From the NCBI RefSeq assembly GCF_022539505.1, contig NC_061508.1:31056256-31120255 (forward strand): a DNA stretch of 64,000 nt, given 5' to 3'. The stretch comes from Lolium rigidum (lineage: Eukaryota; Streptophyta; Magnoliopsida; Poales; Poaceae). The position numbers were made by a program, and so were the translations under genes. This document shows, piece after piece, positions 11,973-23,524 of this stretch. Below the pieces are notes generated by a model that was given only the letters and a program-made list of their open reading frames with translations, was not told where the DNA came from and ran no database searches. How positions within the stretch are numbered: the stretch's first letter is position 1; each line of letters starts with the position of its first letter.

Positions 11973-12575
11973 TGGACGAAATATAGAGTTTCCCACTTCA
12001 TAATTTCGTCCATAGCATGTTATGGTGCTGCGTCACCTTTAGTTTTGGGCCAGGCCCATGTCATTTTCGCAGGATTTAAGTCAGCCACTTTTTAGAGTCC
12101 GTATTGAAGGGGGAAAGGCCTTCTAGGGTTTGGTTCGACCACCATACGTATGGTTGGCCGAAACCCCACCTTTTCCTCCTTTAAATACCCCCATAGCCGT
12201 CACGTTTAGACTCGGATTTTGATTAGATTAAAAGTTAGCCATTGCTGCAACTCTCGTGTACTTCTTTTGAGGCCAACGCCCAGAACAAGACCGACTATTC
12301 GGAATCCCACCTTATTCAATAAAGTTTTCATCTTTCATCCGCAATAATCTGATTGCATCATTAGTTCTTACTTGTTCTCGATTTCAGGTAGGAATTAAGA
12401 CCCTCGCTGGTCAGGCTGATCGTGCATCCGCAAGATCAGTAACTCCCGGAGATTGTCCTAGCGATTGCATTGGCGCACGAGCTTTGCACGTGTAGTCGGA
12501 TTGTCAAGCACGAACTCCACCAACAAATCGATCTATCCACGTCTCATCGAAAGATCGGCCACCTTTGCCCTATCA
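11973..12575 (+). repeat. Probable 3' LTR of element B
   Basis: Begins TGGACGAAAT after a purine-rich tract (about 11956-11972) and ends CCCTATCA at 12575. It holds a TATA-like TTTAAATACCCCC near 12180 and AATAAAG near 12319, the expected promoter and poly(A) signals. The first 41 bp form an 11-bp inverted repeat (11972-11982 with 12003-12013). The 5' LTR is out of view, so the start is inferred from the TG...CA rule. Confidence 0.6.
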
Positions 12576-12953
12576 ACTAGTGAACTGTGGACGCCGGTCC
12601 TATTCTTTACATCTGAAATACAATCTACTGCAATTGTTCTTTACTGTTCTTCGCAAACAATCATCATCTTCCACACAATACGTTTAATCCTTTGTTTACA
12701 GCAAGCCGGTGAGATTGACAACCTCACTGTTACGTTGGGGCAAAGTTCTGTGATTGCGTTGTGCAGGTTCCACGTTGGCGCCGGAATCCCTGGTGTTGCG
12801 CCGCACTACACTCCACCACCAACAACCTTCAATGTGTTTCTTGACTCCTACTGGTTCGATTAAACCTTGATTTCTTACTGAGGGAAACTTGCTGCTGTGC
12901 GCATCACACCTTCCTCTTGGGGTTCCCAACGGACGTGTCAACTACACGCATCA
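12576..12953 (+). repeat. 3' end of a W-type LTR, truncated by B
   Basis: Starts ACTAG TGAACTGTGGAC and ends ACACGCATCA. Its first 100 bp match (in inverse) the LTR piece at 38660-38745, including the block ACTGTGGAC-CCGGTCC and the CTGCAAT-CTTGTT-TACTGTT run. It is the tail of a gypsy LTR whose body lies left of the window, cut off by insertion of B. Confidence 0.65.
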
Positions 12954-14980
12954 ATCACCAGATCGTGTAATCACAAGATCGGGCCATGAAGAGGACGAAG
13001 AATCTGAGGCTCTCGATGATTTGGGCAACCCTTACATCGATCCCGCAGATCTTACTCGAGGAACTGGAAACAAATACATCGGGGCTACGCCGCGATAAAA
13101 ACTACAGCTACCGTAGGAAGCGTGGGATAGTGCTGCAAGGGCCATGAGCGGCGTGGAACCAATGACTAAACAGGCTACACCACAAGCGCTGCAAGCATAC
13201 TAGTATAAAAATCGCTCGCTCCAGACACGAGTTGGAGAAGATGGAGCGAAAACTCGATGAAAGGAACGCTGCAGCTGATGCATCAAGCGAGCGCAGGGGA
13301 AACCTGAGTTGACACTCGAGAACCTATGGAGATAGTCACAGGGACACCCGCGCAAGAGCAAGATCTAGGTTGGCAGGTGTACTCGAACAAGAAAGGGAGA
13401 ACTTGATTCAAAACCTCGACATGTCCTTCATGTCAATAGACAGAGGGGGCACATCGTACCAAAAACACCAGAGGCAGTATATATGGCGACACATGCATTC
13501 TTGATGGCATCCAAACCACCCCAAGGCGACCCATTTCATCACTATACTAGATGGCTATGGAAGGAGTCGGAGTTATGGGTGCAGCGATAGCAGGAAGAGA
13601 AATCGTACCACAACCCGAAAGTGCTCCACATCGAAACAGTCCAAGGCAAAATAGTCCTCGACGCACTGTGGTGGCAGCGCGAGACGCTCCAAGAGAAGGT
13701 GACGCAAGAAACACATTGGCTCAAGCTCGAGTTGATAGAGCACGAGAGGAAAGGAGTCGTGAAACAAGAGCACATGAACATCAGCACACACTGGAAGATA
13801 GTGTTGAGGACCTGTGCGGACTCCCTTGCTTTACCCAAAGGGTTCGCAAAACTCGAGTGACCTCCAGTTTCAAGTTTCCCGACAACTATAAAAAGTTCAA
13901 TGGGCTGCAAGATCCAGAAGATTGGCTGGTTGACTATCTGGAGACAGTAAAGTTGATGGGCGGAACAAGAGAAACAACTATGCAAAGTATCCAAGTCCAC
14001 CTTAGTGGAGCCGCAAGATCTTGGTTGAAGAAACTGCCATTAGGATCTATAGATAGCTGGGAGAATTTCGAAGACCTGTTCGTGAATTTTTTTAGATGTA
14101 CCTGCAAAAGACCAGCATCAATAGATCAGTTAAGGACTTGCAGGCAAAAGCCGGATCAATCAATGAGAACGTACATTCAGCGCTGGAGCATTATCAAAAA
14201 TTTGGCTGAGCACGTGTCCGATGAAAGAGCAATAGACGCGTTTGTTGCAGGGATCCGAAGAAGAGATCTGGTCGAAGAAGTGGGAAGATCCAATAGCAGA
14301 ACTTATGGAAATAGAGAATCAGTGGGCTGACGGGGAAGATGTCGTTCACAATAAATGGCATAGGTCACTCGAAGAAGATCGCAATAGAAATAACTACCAG
14401 AACAAGCGACGTTTCCGCAACTTTGCGGATTATGACGGTCCCGGCCAAGTAGCGGCTGGCTTCCGAGGAAGCACTGGGGGAAATCATCGTGATGATTATC
14501 ACATGAACAATGATCAACGAAGTGATCACACAGATGCACCAAACTCTAGCCGACAAAGCAATAGACCAAGGTTCCCAAGGCCTTACAATGTGTCACTCGA
14601 GGATTTGCTGAACGGGCTGTGGCAGATGCATTTTTACATCGACAATGATGGAAAGATACAGTCAGGTCACCTCCACAAGGACTACCTAACTTTCCAAGCC
14701 TTACAAAGTGCGACAGAGAGAGCACACGCAGAATCAGCAAGCAAAGGATATGTGCAAGGACCTCGAAGTGAAGTACACGTACCTCTTCCGCCACCACCCG
14801 TAATTACTAGTGCAAATCAGCATCAATTGCAGATTGCGGGAGCTCCAGGCAACAACGATGATTTCACAAGTACGAGGGGCGCAGTATTGATGATACAAAG
14901 GGCAGACCTTCGAATAGGTCACAAAAGCTAATTTCTCGACAGGTGTACATGGTAGTAACGACACCTCCACCAAATACTAA
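12954..14980 (+). pseudogene. Decayed gypsy gag
   Basis: Fragments in several frames: about 12954-13098, short pieces to 13550, then 13551-14330 and 14242-14931. The middle holds a retrotransposon gag capsid block (FKFPDNYKKFNGLQDPEDWL, then SWENFEDLFVNFF). This continues into an Arg/Asn-rich linker and a C-terminal region with RPYNVSLEDLLNG. Frame shifts and stops make it non-functional. It is cut at 14980 by the CACTA terminus. Confidence 0.7.
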
Positions 14981-15294
14981 CACTACAAGAAAAGTTCAAA
15001 TAGACAACGTCCCAAAATCGTCCACTAAGGGCCATTTTTCGTCGTCTATGGGCCTAACCCGACGATATGGGTTCTGTGGTCGAAACTGCGTCACGCAAAG
15101 TCCTACCATGTTTTTTTCGGTCCGTCGCGTTCGGGCGCCCTTCCGCCACGGAAAATCGGATCGTTGCAGAAGTGTTTTCGGGAGCCCGTTGACTGCTGAC
15201 GTCATGCAAATTAACACGTGGCAGATGCCGTTAACTGGCAGTTAACGGCGTTAACCGGCTGAAACCCCGTGGTAGATGGTAGGCCCACACGAGG

Positions 15295-16150
15295 CCTGCC
15301 ACGTCTTAAGCGGGCCGACCCATTTAGTTTGCGGGCCGGGCCAGCTGACTTAGTTTGACCGGTCAACTATATAGCTGGGCTGGTCCATTAGTTACGTGGG
15401 CCGGGCCTAACCTCTAAGGTTGACTGGTCAAAATTTAAATGGGCCGACCCACTAAGCATGTGGGCCGGGACGAATGCATTCGTTTGACCGATCAACAGGC
15501 AAAAGGGCCGGCCCACTAGACACGTGGGGCCCACTTTCCTGTTATCGGGCCAGCCCATTTAACAAATGGGGTCCACCCTAAAGCAAGTGGGCTGGCCCAA
15601 TTAGCATGTGGGTGCCACTTTCTGCTATCGGGCCGGCCCATTTAGTAAGTGGGGTCCACCATAGATGAAGTGGGGTGGCCCAACAAGCTAGTGGGTCGGC
15701 CCAAAAAACACAGGTTGGTCCCACTTTCCTGTTATTGGGCCGGTCCATTAAACAACTGGGGTCCACTTTCATATAGAAAGTGGGCTGGCACAACAAGATA
15801 GTGGGCCGGTCCAATAAGCAGGTGGGGTCCACTTTCATGTAACCGGGCCGGCCCAGTTAGTAAGTGGGGTCCACCATAAAGCAAGTGGGATGGCCCAACA
15901 GGTTGGCGGGCCGGCCCAATAATAAAAGTGGGGCCCACTATCGTGTTAACGGGCCGGCCAAAGCAGCATGTGGGACCCATCGGGTTGGCCCAATAAGTAG
16001 GTGGATCCCACTTTCCTATTACCGGGCCGGCCCAGCTAGTGAGTGGGGTCCACTTAAAGCAATTGGGCTGGCCCAATAAGTAAGTGGGCCGGCCCAAAAT
16101 GAAAGTGGGTCCCACACTACTGTAAGTGGGCTAGCCCACTCAGTTGTAGG
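15295..16150. repeat. Subterminal array of GGGCCGGCCCA-type repeats
   Basis: About 850 bp in which short blocks GGGCCGGCCCA (or GGGCTGGCCCA) alternate with GTGGGGTCCACC/GTGGGCCCAC blocks every 30-60 bp. Most blocks are near-palindromes. Such arrays near CACTA ends bind the element's own TNPA-type protein in known systems. They also contain the TGGGCC 'site II' core recognised by plant TCP factors. Binding here is inference. Confidence 0.8.
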
Positions 16151-16333
16151 GCCCTGGTTGTTTGACTAGTCAACTTGCATTCTGGGCCAGCCAAGTTAGG
16201 CTTATGAGAAGGCCCATTAAATTTCGTTAGCCTAAGATCTGATATCAATGATACACACAATTACATACACAAATAAAATAACTAGGAAAATTACAAGGCA
16301 ATTAATGTGCCCAAATAAAAAAATTACATATAA

Positions 16334-17230
16334 TCATGGAGGACTTCTATTAGCATCATCAATAACACGTTGACATTTGGCAATCGCCTTGATTGAATCT
16401 TGTGTACTCTTTGCCAACATATCAGCTACAGATCTTAAAGCAGCAATACCATGTATTTCATAAAGTACAGCCTTGAGATATTTACTGTTTGATGAAAGGA
16501 ATTGTCTAGGTTGACGGCCATGAGAGGATGCATCAGAAGAAAGTTCAGAACTTTTTGTGGGCCTCTCTTCTGATGAAGATTGCTTCATCACAACTGCATT
16601 CTGATAATAATGCAAAAAGAGTTAAACGATGAACTATGCAAACATGTATTACGCATTGTAGATATGAGATAGTCACAAGTACTAAGCACAGACTTACATT
16701 ATATCGTTGCATAGGCTCACCCCGGAACCTTTTTTGCCCTCTATCTTCTACTAAGGACTTCTTCATTACAACTGCATTCTAGTAATATTGCAAACATAGT
16801 TACAACAGTGAACTATTCAAACATTTATTATGCAATATAGATATAAGATAATAACAAGTTGCATAAATAAGACAATGTATGGAACTTGTACTAAGCACAT
16901 ACTTACATCATAATGTTGCACAAGGTCGCTACATATCCTTTTTTGGCGACTATCTTCTAATGATGACTGCTTCATTACAACTGCATTCTGGTAATATTGC
17001 AAACATAGTTACAACAATTAACTATTCAAACATGTATTATGCAATGTAGAGACCAGATAACAGCATGTATCAGAAATAAGCACACAAGATAAGATATGAT
17101 ACATGTACTAAGCACATACTGGCTCGCTGCAGGTCCTTCTCTTGCGTGCACTAGTCGTGGTCGACATGCCTGTCATTTTAGGTTCAGCCATCAAGTAAAA
17201 TGCTAATCCTCCTGCTCCATTGTCCTTAAT
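16334..17230 (-). CDS. CACTA-encoded small protein with duplicated 81-nt exons (TNPA-like?)
   Basis: Four exons with consensus splice sites: 17230-17120, 16987-16907, 16778-16698 and 16600-16334. Exons two and three are both exactly 81 nt (27 codons, phase 0-0) and encode related peptides beginning NAVVMK. The last exon opens with the same block (NAVVMKQSSSEE), so the unit appears three times. The introns between them are alike too. The last exon ends in a helical segment (YLKAVLYEIHGIAALRSVAD) and stops at 16334. An ATG at 17191 could start a 166-residue protein. The frame is open to the acceptor at 17230, so a 5' exon near 18226-18335 is possible. Function unknown; a TNPA-like DNA-binding role is a guess from position. 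Confidence 0.6.
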
Positions 17231-18304
17231 CTGTGTTTAGATATCACATTTAAGACCAAGTCAGCTGGTTTCAAATAACAAAAAACTTGAGCTGCCAAAT
17301 GAATAGGCCAATATTTACCATATATCAGATTAAAACCAACTAGATGTTACTTTGCATGAGATACGAATTTCAGACATTCAGATTTAGAGTAGGGTAATGC
17401 CAATGTTTTCCATATAAAGTAAACTGGCATTAAGAATGACCAAATGTCAGGTTCAAATCACCTTCGCAGTTGCTCCAAGACAAGCATATCAAATAGGCAG
17501 AAACATAGTAAAACATGAATGGCATTGCTATGGCAGGGTTCCAAGTGTTAATCTCTTGCCTAAGGAACAATGCATATAGGTTATAGACAATAACAGAAGT
17601 AAACTGCCAAAATTACCAACCAAGAACTCAGATTCCAACCTTCCATAGCGTCCCCGCTGTTAATGTTGGATGTTCTAATAAGCGGTTCGCATGTAACATT
17701 GACAAGTTAGTCTACGATAATACAAAGACCAGACATGCACACAACAATAACTATACAAGCTGTGCGACAGGAGCATTCATGAAAAAAATAGCTATAAGCT
17801 AATGACGAGGTATAAGAGCAAGCAGATTGGAAATGCACATAGCATGATTATAAAAGCAGTGTGAGAATAGCAGGCACGAGAACACAGCTAGCGGCTAGCG
17901 GTGAGCTAATGACGTGGTATAAGAATAACCAGATTGAAAATGCCCATAGCATGACTATAAAAGCAGTGCGACAATACCATGCAGTACAAAAACAGCTGGC
18001 CGCAAATGAATGGTTATAAGGGTATAAATATATGGATGCACACAGGTGTCAGTAGAATGAACAGGATGGTAGCGACCGGATAATGCTTTTGTACTGTACA
18101 ATATTTAAACGAACTTCATGCGAAGCAACACATCAAGAAAGTTAATGGCATATGAGATCTGCAAATAACTACACAAAACATGGCTAAAGAAACACCGCGA
18201 TCTAACGGGCCAGCGTACTAACCAAGCTGCGGCGGGGTGGACGGAGGCGGCAACTTGCATTCCAGTGGCGGCGAACGCGGGAGACAACCTCAACGTGCGA
18301 GGTT
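17231..18304. other. Non-coding stretch between the small gene and the Ulp1 relic
   Basis: AT-rich with no credible coding region. Near 18226 there is a - strand donor-like GTTAGT below a GC-rich segment (18227-18300), which may be the first exon or 5' UTR of the gene at 16334-17230. Two related AC-rich segments with the core GCTAATGACG-GGTATAAGA (near 17797 and 17905) are a short tandem duplication. Confidence 0.5.
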
Positions 18305-21300
18305 TACCTCTACTAGTTTGCGGATGATGTTGCAACTGCCAGCCTTCGGCACGCGCACAAATTTGATTAGATTTATGATAGAGCTATTTGATCCTAAAAC
18401 AGAGAAATTTGTCGTACAAGACAAGGCAGGAGAGATAGCTGCAACCCCTGTAGACATAGAATGTATTTATGGTCTACGTAATGAGGGTTATTCCGCTTTT
18501 GAAATAATTGATCAAGACTGTCTAGTAAGTAGAAGGAGAATACCGGCTAGTTTTCTCAGCAAGTCTAGTGGAAATCTAGTTATTTCCGAATTGATTGCTG
18601 ACATACAGAGAGAGAAAGCTTCCGATGATGACTTTGTGCGGAAAGCAGTGCTTGTGCTAATTGGCACGGTTCTGGCGCCATCTGGCCCAAAAACAGTCGA
18701 TAGAGATCACTACTATTTAGTGGAGGATGTTCCTAGAATGTTTAAAATTAACTGGAATCACTTCACATTGCGTTACCTCCTTGATAATTTGTCTGCTTAC
18801 ACAAGATCAGCAACAAAAGGTAGGGGATGGCTGGTAGGAAATCTTTGTCTCACTCAGGTATGCAAACATGATTAGCACTATATTTTATGTATGTGATATT
18901 TTGTAACTTATTTCATTTAAATTGTGTTGTTTGTAGCTACTATACTGGGAAAAGGTGGTAGTCGTTGATGATCCTACGTATATTCCACACAAGTTTATTC
19001 GGCCACTTATGAAAAACTAGACTGAAGCGGAAGCGGAAAGGAGGTCGTTGTACGACTATGCAAATGGTCGTGGGAGAGGCAAAGTGAAGGTTTTGTTTTT
19101 TATCACTACTTCTAGCTACATTATATCATAGCCGACATTGTGTTGTTATATTAATTTATGACATATGTTTTCTAATTCGACATGCAGATTATTAATGATC
19201 TTACATCTCAAGCCAATGCCAGTGCGCAAACAAAGAAAAACACATCGCAGAATGGTAAACAATCACGTTCAACACGTTCAAGACAGAGGGCTAGTAACAA
19301 GGACATACTATTGGAAAGTTTGAAGAAGGAACTGACGGATCACATTGACACACAATTAGCACTTGTACCAAAGAGATGTGCAGAGCTGAGGAGCCATACA
19401 TTTAACGAACAAGAAAATATTACATTATCAGTAATGAATAATTATGGTACTACTTGTTTTGCAGGAAGTTCTAAAAATGCTAAATAAGAACGGTGTCATG
19501 TACAAACCGGGTGAAGCATCAGAGTCAGATAAAGGAGGAGATGAGGAAGAAGACGATTCATATCACATCGATGATTCGTCTAAGAAAGAATTCATGTACA
19601 AGACCAGTTCTGACGAGTTAGATGCTTTAATTAGCAATATAACAAAGAATTATGGTAAGTTTGTCACACCTCCTAAGCATAATGGGGTGCCGGAGGCCGG
19701 AGTTAATGTGTACGTCACACCAGAAAACCTTGGTAACACGGAGGGTACAGAAGATAATCCTTTTATCGTAAATGATACCACAAAACCGGCATCATCCTCG
19801 GAAGTACCGGATGACATTTTCGCAAGATCTACCACCAAGGTGAATGCTGGACAGAAGGATGACCTACATGAAGGTGAAGATGAAGTTATGAGTACTCATA
19901 GTGTAGAAACAATGGGAGGAGAGGCTAGTAGGAAGAAGGGCAATACAACAAAGTGTGCAAATAGTAATGCTAGAGGGAGAAATGCAGCGGCGGTACAAGT
20001 TGGAGGGAAAAGGAAATGGACGACGAATCAAAAATATGGATCACCATATGTGGTCGTGAAACCAGCAGCAAAACGTCAAATCCGTGTAAAGAAAGGTAAC
20101 ACCATTTATTCGTTATTTATTTGTTGGCAAATAAATGATGCTGCAACCTGTAACACAGATGTTATTACTATTTTATGCATCAGGGTTGTTTGCAGAACAT
20201 GAAGTTGGGGTATCTTCGGCATTACCAACACAGCAGGAAATAGAAGCTACCGCTTTATATGTTAAAACAATATCCAAGATACCAAAACAAGCATCTAAAG
20301 GAGTGTACAAGAATGAATTTGGTGCTAGCTTGTCTTATGAAAAGCTTAACGTCGTTCTTGCGCACGAATGGCTATCTGATGATGTAAGTCTTCAAAACCA
20401 AAAGTTTGCATTATACTCGTAAACTATTTGAATTTGAAAATATTGTTGTGGTTTTCAGATTATTGATGCTGCTATTGGGTATTTTTCTCCCCGTGTTGGG
20501 CCTGATCGAATGTTATGTCCAGCGTGGAGGACAAACTATCTCCCTGAACAAGCAGAAAAATAGTATAGAAAAAATACAATATTAAAAATATAGATGAGGT
20601 AGTTACAAGATTAGGAGCCCTAGGTAGGGTTATGGATGAATATTTCAAGCGTGAGAAGGTAACAATAGTTTCTTTCAATGTTTCATGCCAAATTAGAATA
20701 AAACAATACGATAATTGACAAAGTTTTTTTCTTCTCTTGTAGACATTTTTCACACTGAACATACGAAAAACGCATTACGTAACTGTTGTCATGCATACAA
20801 CGAAGAAGGAATTCCAGGTCCTTGATCCTCTGTTTGTTTTAGGGGTGTCAAAATCAGTTGTGGAAGACTTGGTATTACACTCTCTACATACATATCTTTG
20901 TGTACTTTCTCATGTCTGTGCACTAATATATTTTTTGTGTTGTAGATTGGGCAAATTTCACTAGACATACAAGAAGCAAACAAAACTTGTGAGAAAGATT
21001 ATCCTGATGTTGAGGAATGGCCTATTAAAAGCTATGATATCCCTAAGCAAACCGATACGTAAGTACCTATATTGCATTACACATAAAGAAAGTCGGTTTT
21101 GTATATGCGGACACTTTTAAATTTTGTCACATTATATACCAGCAATTAATGCGGATTATGGGTATTGCAATGTATGGAGCACTGGGACAGAGATCAGATG
21201 ACTTGCCCGGTTTCTCAGGTTGTCTATACTATGTTCCATGCACTCGGTTAATTTTAACAATGTTAACAAGCTATGTGTATAACACCTTATAATGTTTTGG

Positions 21301-21420
21301 CAGGCCACAGTCGATGAATCCAGAGAAAGTACAGTTGCAAACATTGTTTTTTCACCTAACAACATTCTTGACAAGGTGAAAAACAAATTGAGATCGCTAG
21401 CAAAGACCAGGAAAATATAA
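18305..21420 (+). pseudogene. Ulp1-type (peptidase C48) transposon protease, decayed
   Basis: A multi-exon gene. Exon one is open to 18857 (donor GTATGC) and encodes the family's LPAFGTR-NLIRF and VEDIYGL-like N-terminal domain. Later exons give an acidic linker, a basic patch (KRQIRVKK, near 20090) and the C-terminal protease. The catalytic His is in THYVTVV, the Asp in VLDPL, the Gln in PKQTD, and the Cys in CGLWVLQCMEHW at 21150. In-frame stops occur at 19018-19020, 20561-20563 and 21147-21149, the last one codon before the catalytic Cys. One A-run deletion lies near 20585. The family cleaves SUMO-like conjugates in cells; in transposons its role is unclear. Its N-terminus is cut by the CACTA sequence. 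Confidence 0.75.
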
Positions 21421-21996
21421 ATTTAATAGTGTGACTGTGTTTGGTTTTTGTCCAGCAGAAGGTTTCCGGACACATGGAATATTGAATTTATAATTGTCTT
21501 TGGTTGTAAACAATATCTATTCAGTTATGATTATCTACAAAAAATTTAACAATGATTTTATTTCCCATTTTCGAAAGTATGCAATTATTTTACCTATGTA
21601 CATGAATGCGATGGTGTTACATAAGGACATGCCTACTTCACAATATATCATGTCTTTTGCCATTTTTACAAAAGAACACCAGAGAATTACATTCGGAATG
21701 TTCGGCCGGTTCGCATACACCAAATATAGAACACAAGTATGTAAACTGGATAAATGAGTTTTAGCCGAGTTAACATACAAAATAAACATTAGTACGCAGG
21801 AAACATTAACAACTCCATCAAATACAAAGCTAATTTCGTCCCGTTCATAATTAAGAAAATTTACTGCCCTTTAGATAACTATGAAAGAACTACCCTTCCT
21901 GCTGCAGCACATTCCTGCACATGTTCACAGACATAAAATTACACAACAAATCATTAGGAATCTTTAAAAATATATGAAACAAAATGGCAGAAAAAC
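21421..21996. other. AT-rich gap between two convergent genes
   Basis: About 575 bp lie between the stop of the Ulp1-type gene and the stop of the FAR1-type gene on the other strand. No third gene, LTR or terminal repeat was seen. It most likely holds the two 3' UTRs. Confidence 0.5.
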
Positions 21997-22041
21997 TTAT
22001 TTCGGATGAAATATGCATATTGGGTTTCTTTTATTATGCCC
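21997..22041 (-). pseudogene. Severed 3' end of the FAR1-related gene
   Basis: Read on the - strand this encodes the end of a zinc-knuckle-like motif and a short tail, with TAA at 21999-21997. It continues the frame that is interrupted at 45839 by retrotransposon D, completing CGACQQEGH-(6 residues)-C. TGCCC at 22037-22041 is one copy of D's target duplication. Without D this is the normal end of the gene at 45839-48645. Confidence 0.85.
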
Positions 22042-23437
22042 TGATACATCCAAAACGTATCTACTTTCTCGAACACTTTTGCTATTGTTTTGCCTCTAAT
22101 TTGTGTATTTTGGATGCAACTAACACGGACCAACGCTGTTTTCAGCAGAACTGTTCTGGTGTCTCGTTTTTGTGCAGAAATCCAACTTTCAGGAAAAACC
22201 TCGGAATTTATACAGAAGGCCCTATTTTCCCAGAAGACTCACGGAGCCAGAAGGGCAAGTCAGGTGGAGGCCCGAGGGCCCCACACCCTAGGGCGGTGCG
22301 GCCCAGGAGGGGGGCGCGCGGCCCTAGCGTGTGGCCCCCTCGGCAGGCCTCCGACGCCCTCCTTCGGACTACTTATCGCCCTCGACCTAAAAACGCACGG
22401 GGAGAAGTCGAAGTCGCCAGAAACCCTCCGAACGCCGCCACATCGCGAAACTCCGTCTCGGGAGCCGAAGTCTCCGTTCGGCACTCCGCCGGGACGGGGA
22501 ATTGGAGGAGATCATCGCCATCATCACCACCGACGCCTCTCCATCAACCAGCCATGTTTCCCCCATCCATGTGTGAGTAATTCCCCCGCTGTAGGCTGAA
22601 GGGGATGGTAGGGATTGGATGAGATTGGTCATGTAATAGTGTAAGATTGTTAGGGCATAGTGCCTAGTGTCCGTAATTGGTACTTTGATGATATTGTTGC
22701 AACTTGTTATGCTTAATGCTTGTCACTAGGGCCCGAGTGACATGATCTCAGATCTGAACATGTTATTATTTCATCATGATATTCATTGTTTATGGTCTTA
22801 CCTGCAAGTTGTATACACATGTCGCTGTCCGGAACCAATGGCCCCGAAGTGACAGAAATCGGGACAACCGGAGGGGATGGTAGTGATGTGAGGATCACAT
22901 GTATTCACGGAGTGTTAATGCTTTGCTCCGGTGCTCTATTAAAAGGAGTACCTTAATATCCAGTAGATTCCCTTGAGGCCCGGCTGCCACCGGCTGGTAG
23001 GACAAAAGATGTTGTGCAAGTTTCTCACTGCGAGCACGTACGACTATAATTGGAACACATGCCTATTGATTGCTTTGTACTTAGACACCGTTTTATTATT
23101 ATCTGCAAATGCCCTGCTTGATTGTTACATGAGTTTCTCTCATCCATGCAACGCCCGTTATCCGTCCCCGTGCCTACAATATTTTAATCCTGCTGTTTAT
23201 TATAATCACTACTGCTGTCTTTGTTACTCTGCTGCTGTTATTTCACTACTGCTACTGCTATAAAACTGTTACTACTGATAAACTATTGCGAGCAAGTCTG
23301 TTTCCAGGTGCAGCTGAATTGACAACTCCGCTGTTAAGGCTTTCAAGTATTCTTTGTCTCCCCTTGTGTCGAATCAATAAATTGGGTTTTACTACCCGCG
23401 AAGACTCGCTGCGATCCCCTATACTTTTGGGTTATCA
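22042..23437 (+). repeat. 5' LTR of element D
   Basis: 1,396 bp. Begins TGATACATCC and ends TGGGTTATCA. It matches the LTR at 44440-45838 and, inverted, the LTR at 26009-27404. ORFs across it (for example 22090-22599) are GC-rich LTR sequence, not genes. Confidence 0.92.
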
Positions 23438-23448
23438 AGACTGTTTTC

Positions 23449-23466
23449 TGGCGCCGTTGCCGGGGA
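23449..23466 (+). other. Primer-binding site for tRNA-Asp
   Basis: TGGCGCCGTTGCCGGGGA, 12 bp after the LTR end. It is complementary to the 3' end of plant tRNA-Asp(GTC), including CCA, over 18 nt. This primer is typical of Athila-like gypsy elements. Confidence 0.85.
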
Positions 23467-23524
23467 GCATAGCTTTATTTGGAAGTTCACTTGGATTAAT
23501 ATTGTTCGCTGCAAATTCTCCATC

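Larger units (their letters stand above)
1..12575 (+). mobile_element. Ty3/gypsy LTR retrotransposon B (left end outside window)
   Basis: A + strand gypsy element whose 5' LTR lies outside the window. In order it shows a leader, gag with a CCHC knuckle, aspartic protease, reverse transcriptase, RNase H, integrase (HHCC plus core), a C-terminal tail and a 3' LTR. The order RT-RNase H-integrase is that of Ty3/gypsy. No chromodomain is visible. The RT region is interrupted at 3246/9712 by element C. The host sequence resumes in the right place of the RT thumb once C and one copy of GTTTC are taken away. The right edge at 12575 abuts an unrelated LTR tail, so B inserted into that older element. 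The family name is not assigned. Confidence 0.85.
14981..18304 (+). mobile_element. CACTA transposon, left end and adjoining sequence
   Basis: Begins CACTACAAGAAAA at 14981, the standard opening of plant CACTA (En/Spm) elements, inside the gag relic. The three bases before it are TAA, a candidate target duplication. Subterminal sequence with GTCGTCTATGGG and a long TGGGCC-rich array follow, then one gene on the - strand. No matching right terminus (TTTTCTTGTAGTG) was found, so the right end given here is only the point where a different coding unit starts. The element is truncated or rearranged. Confidence 0.7.

Noticed and set aside
21140..21200. Loss of the catalytic Cys of the Ulp1 relic (reading D-Y-G)
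   Set aside because: That reading is in a neighbouring frame. The frame set by the preceding exon (PKQTD) shows the Cys codon present, with a stop just before it.
22090..22599. ORFs in the GC-rich middle of D's LTR (also 44488-44998 and 26872-27189)
   Set aside because: They occur at the same place in each LTR copy but with different frames and breaks, as expected of non-coding LTR sequence.
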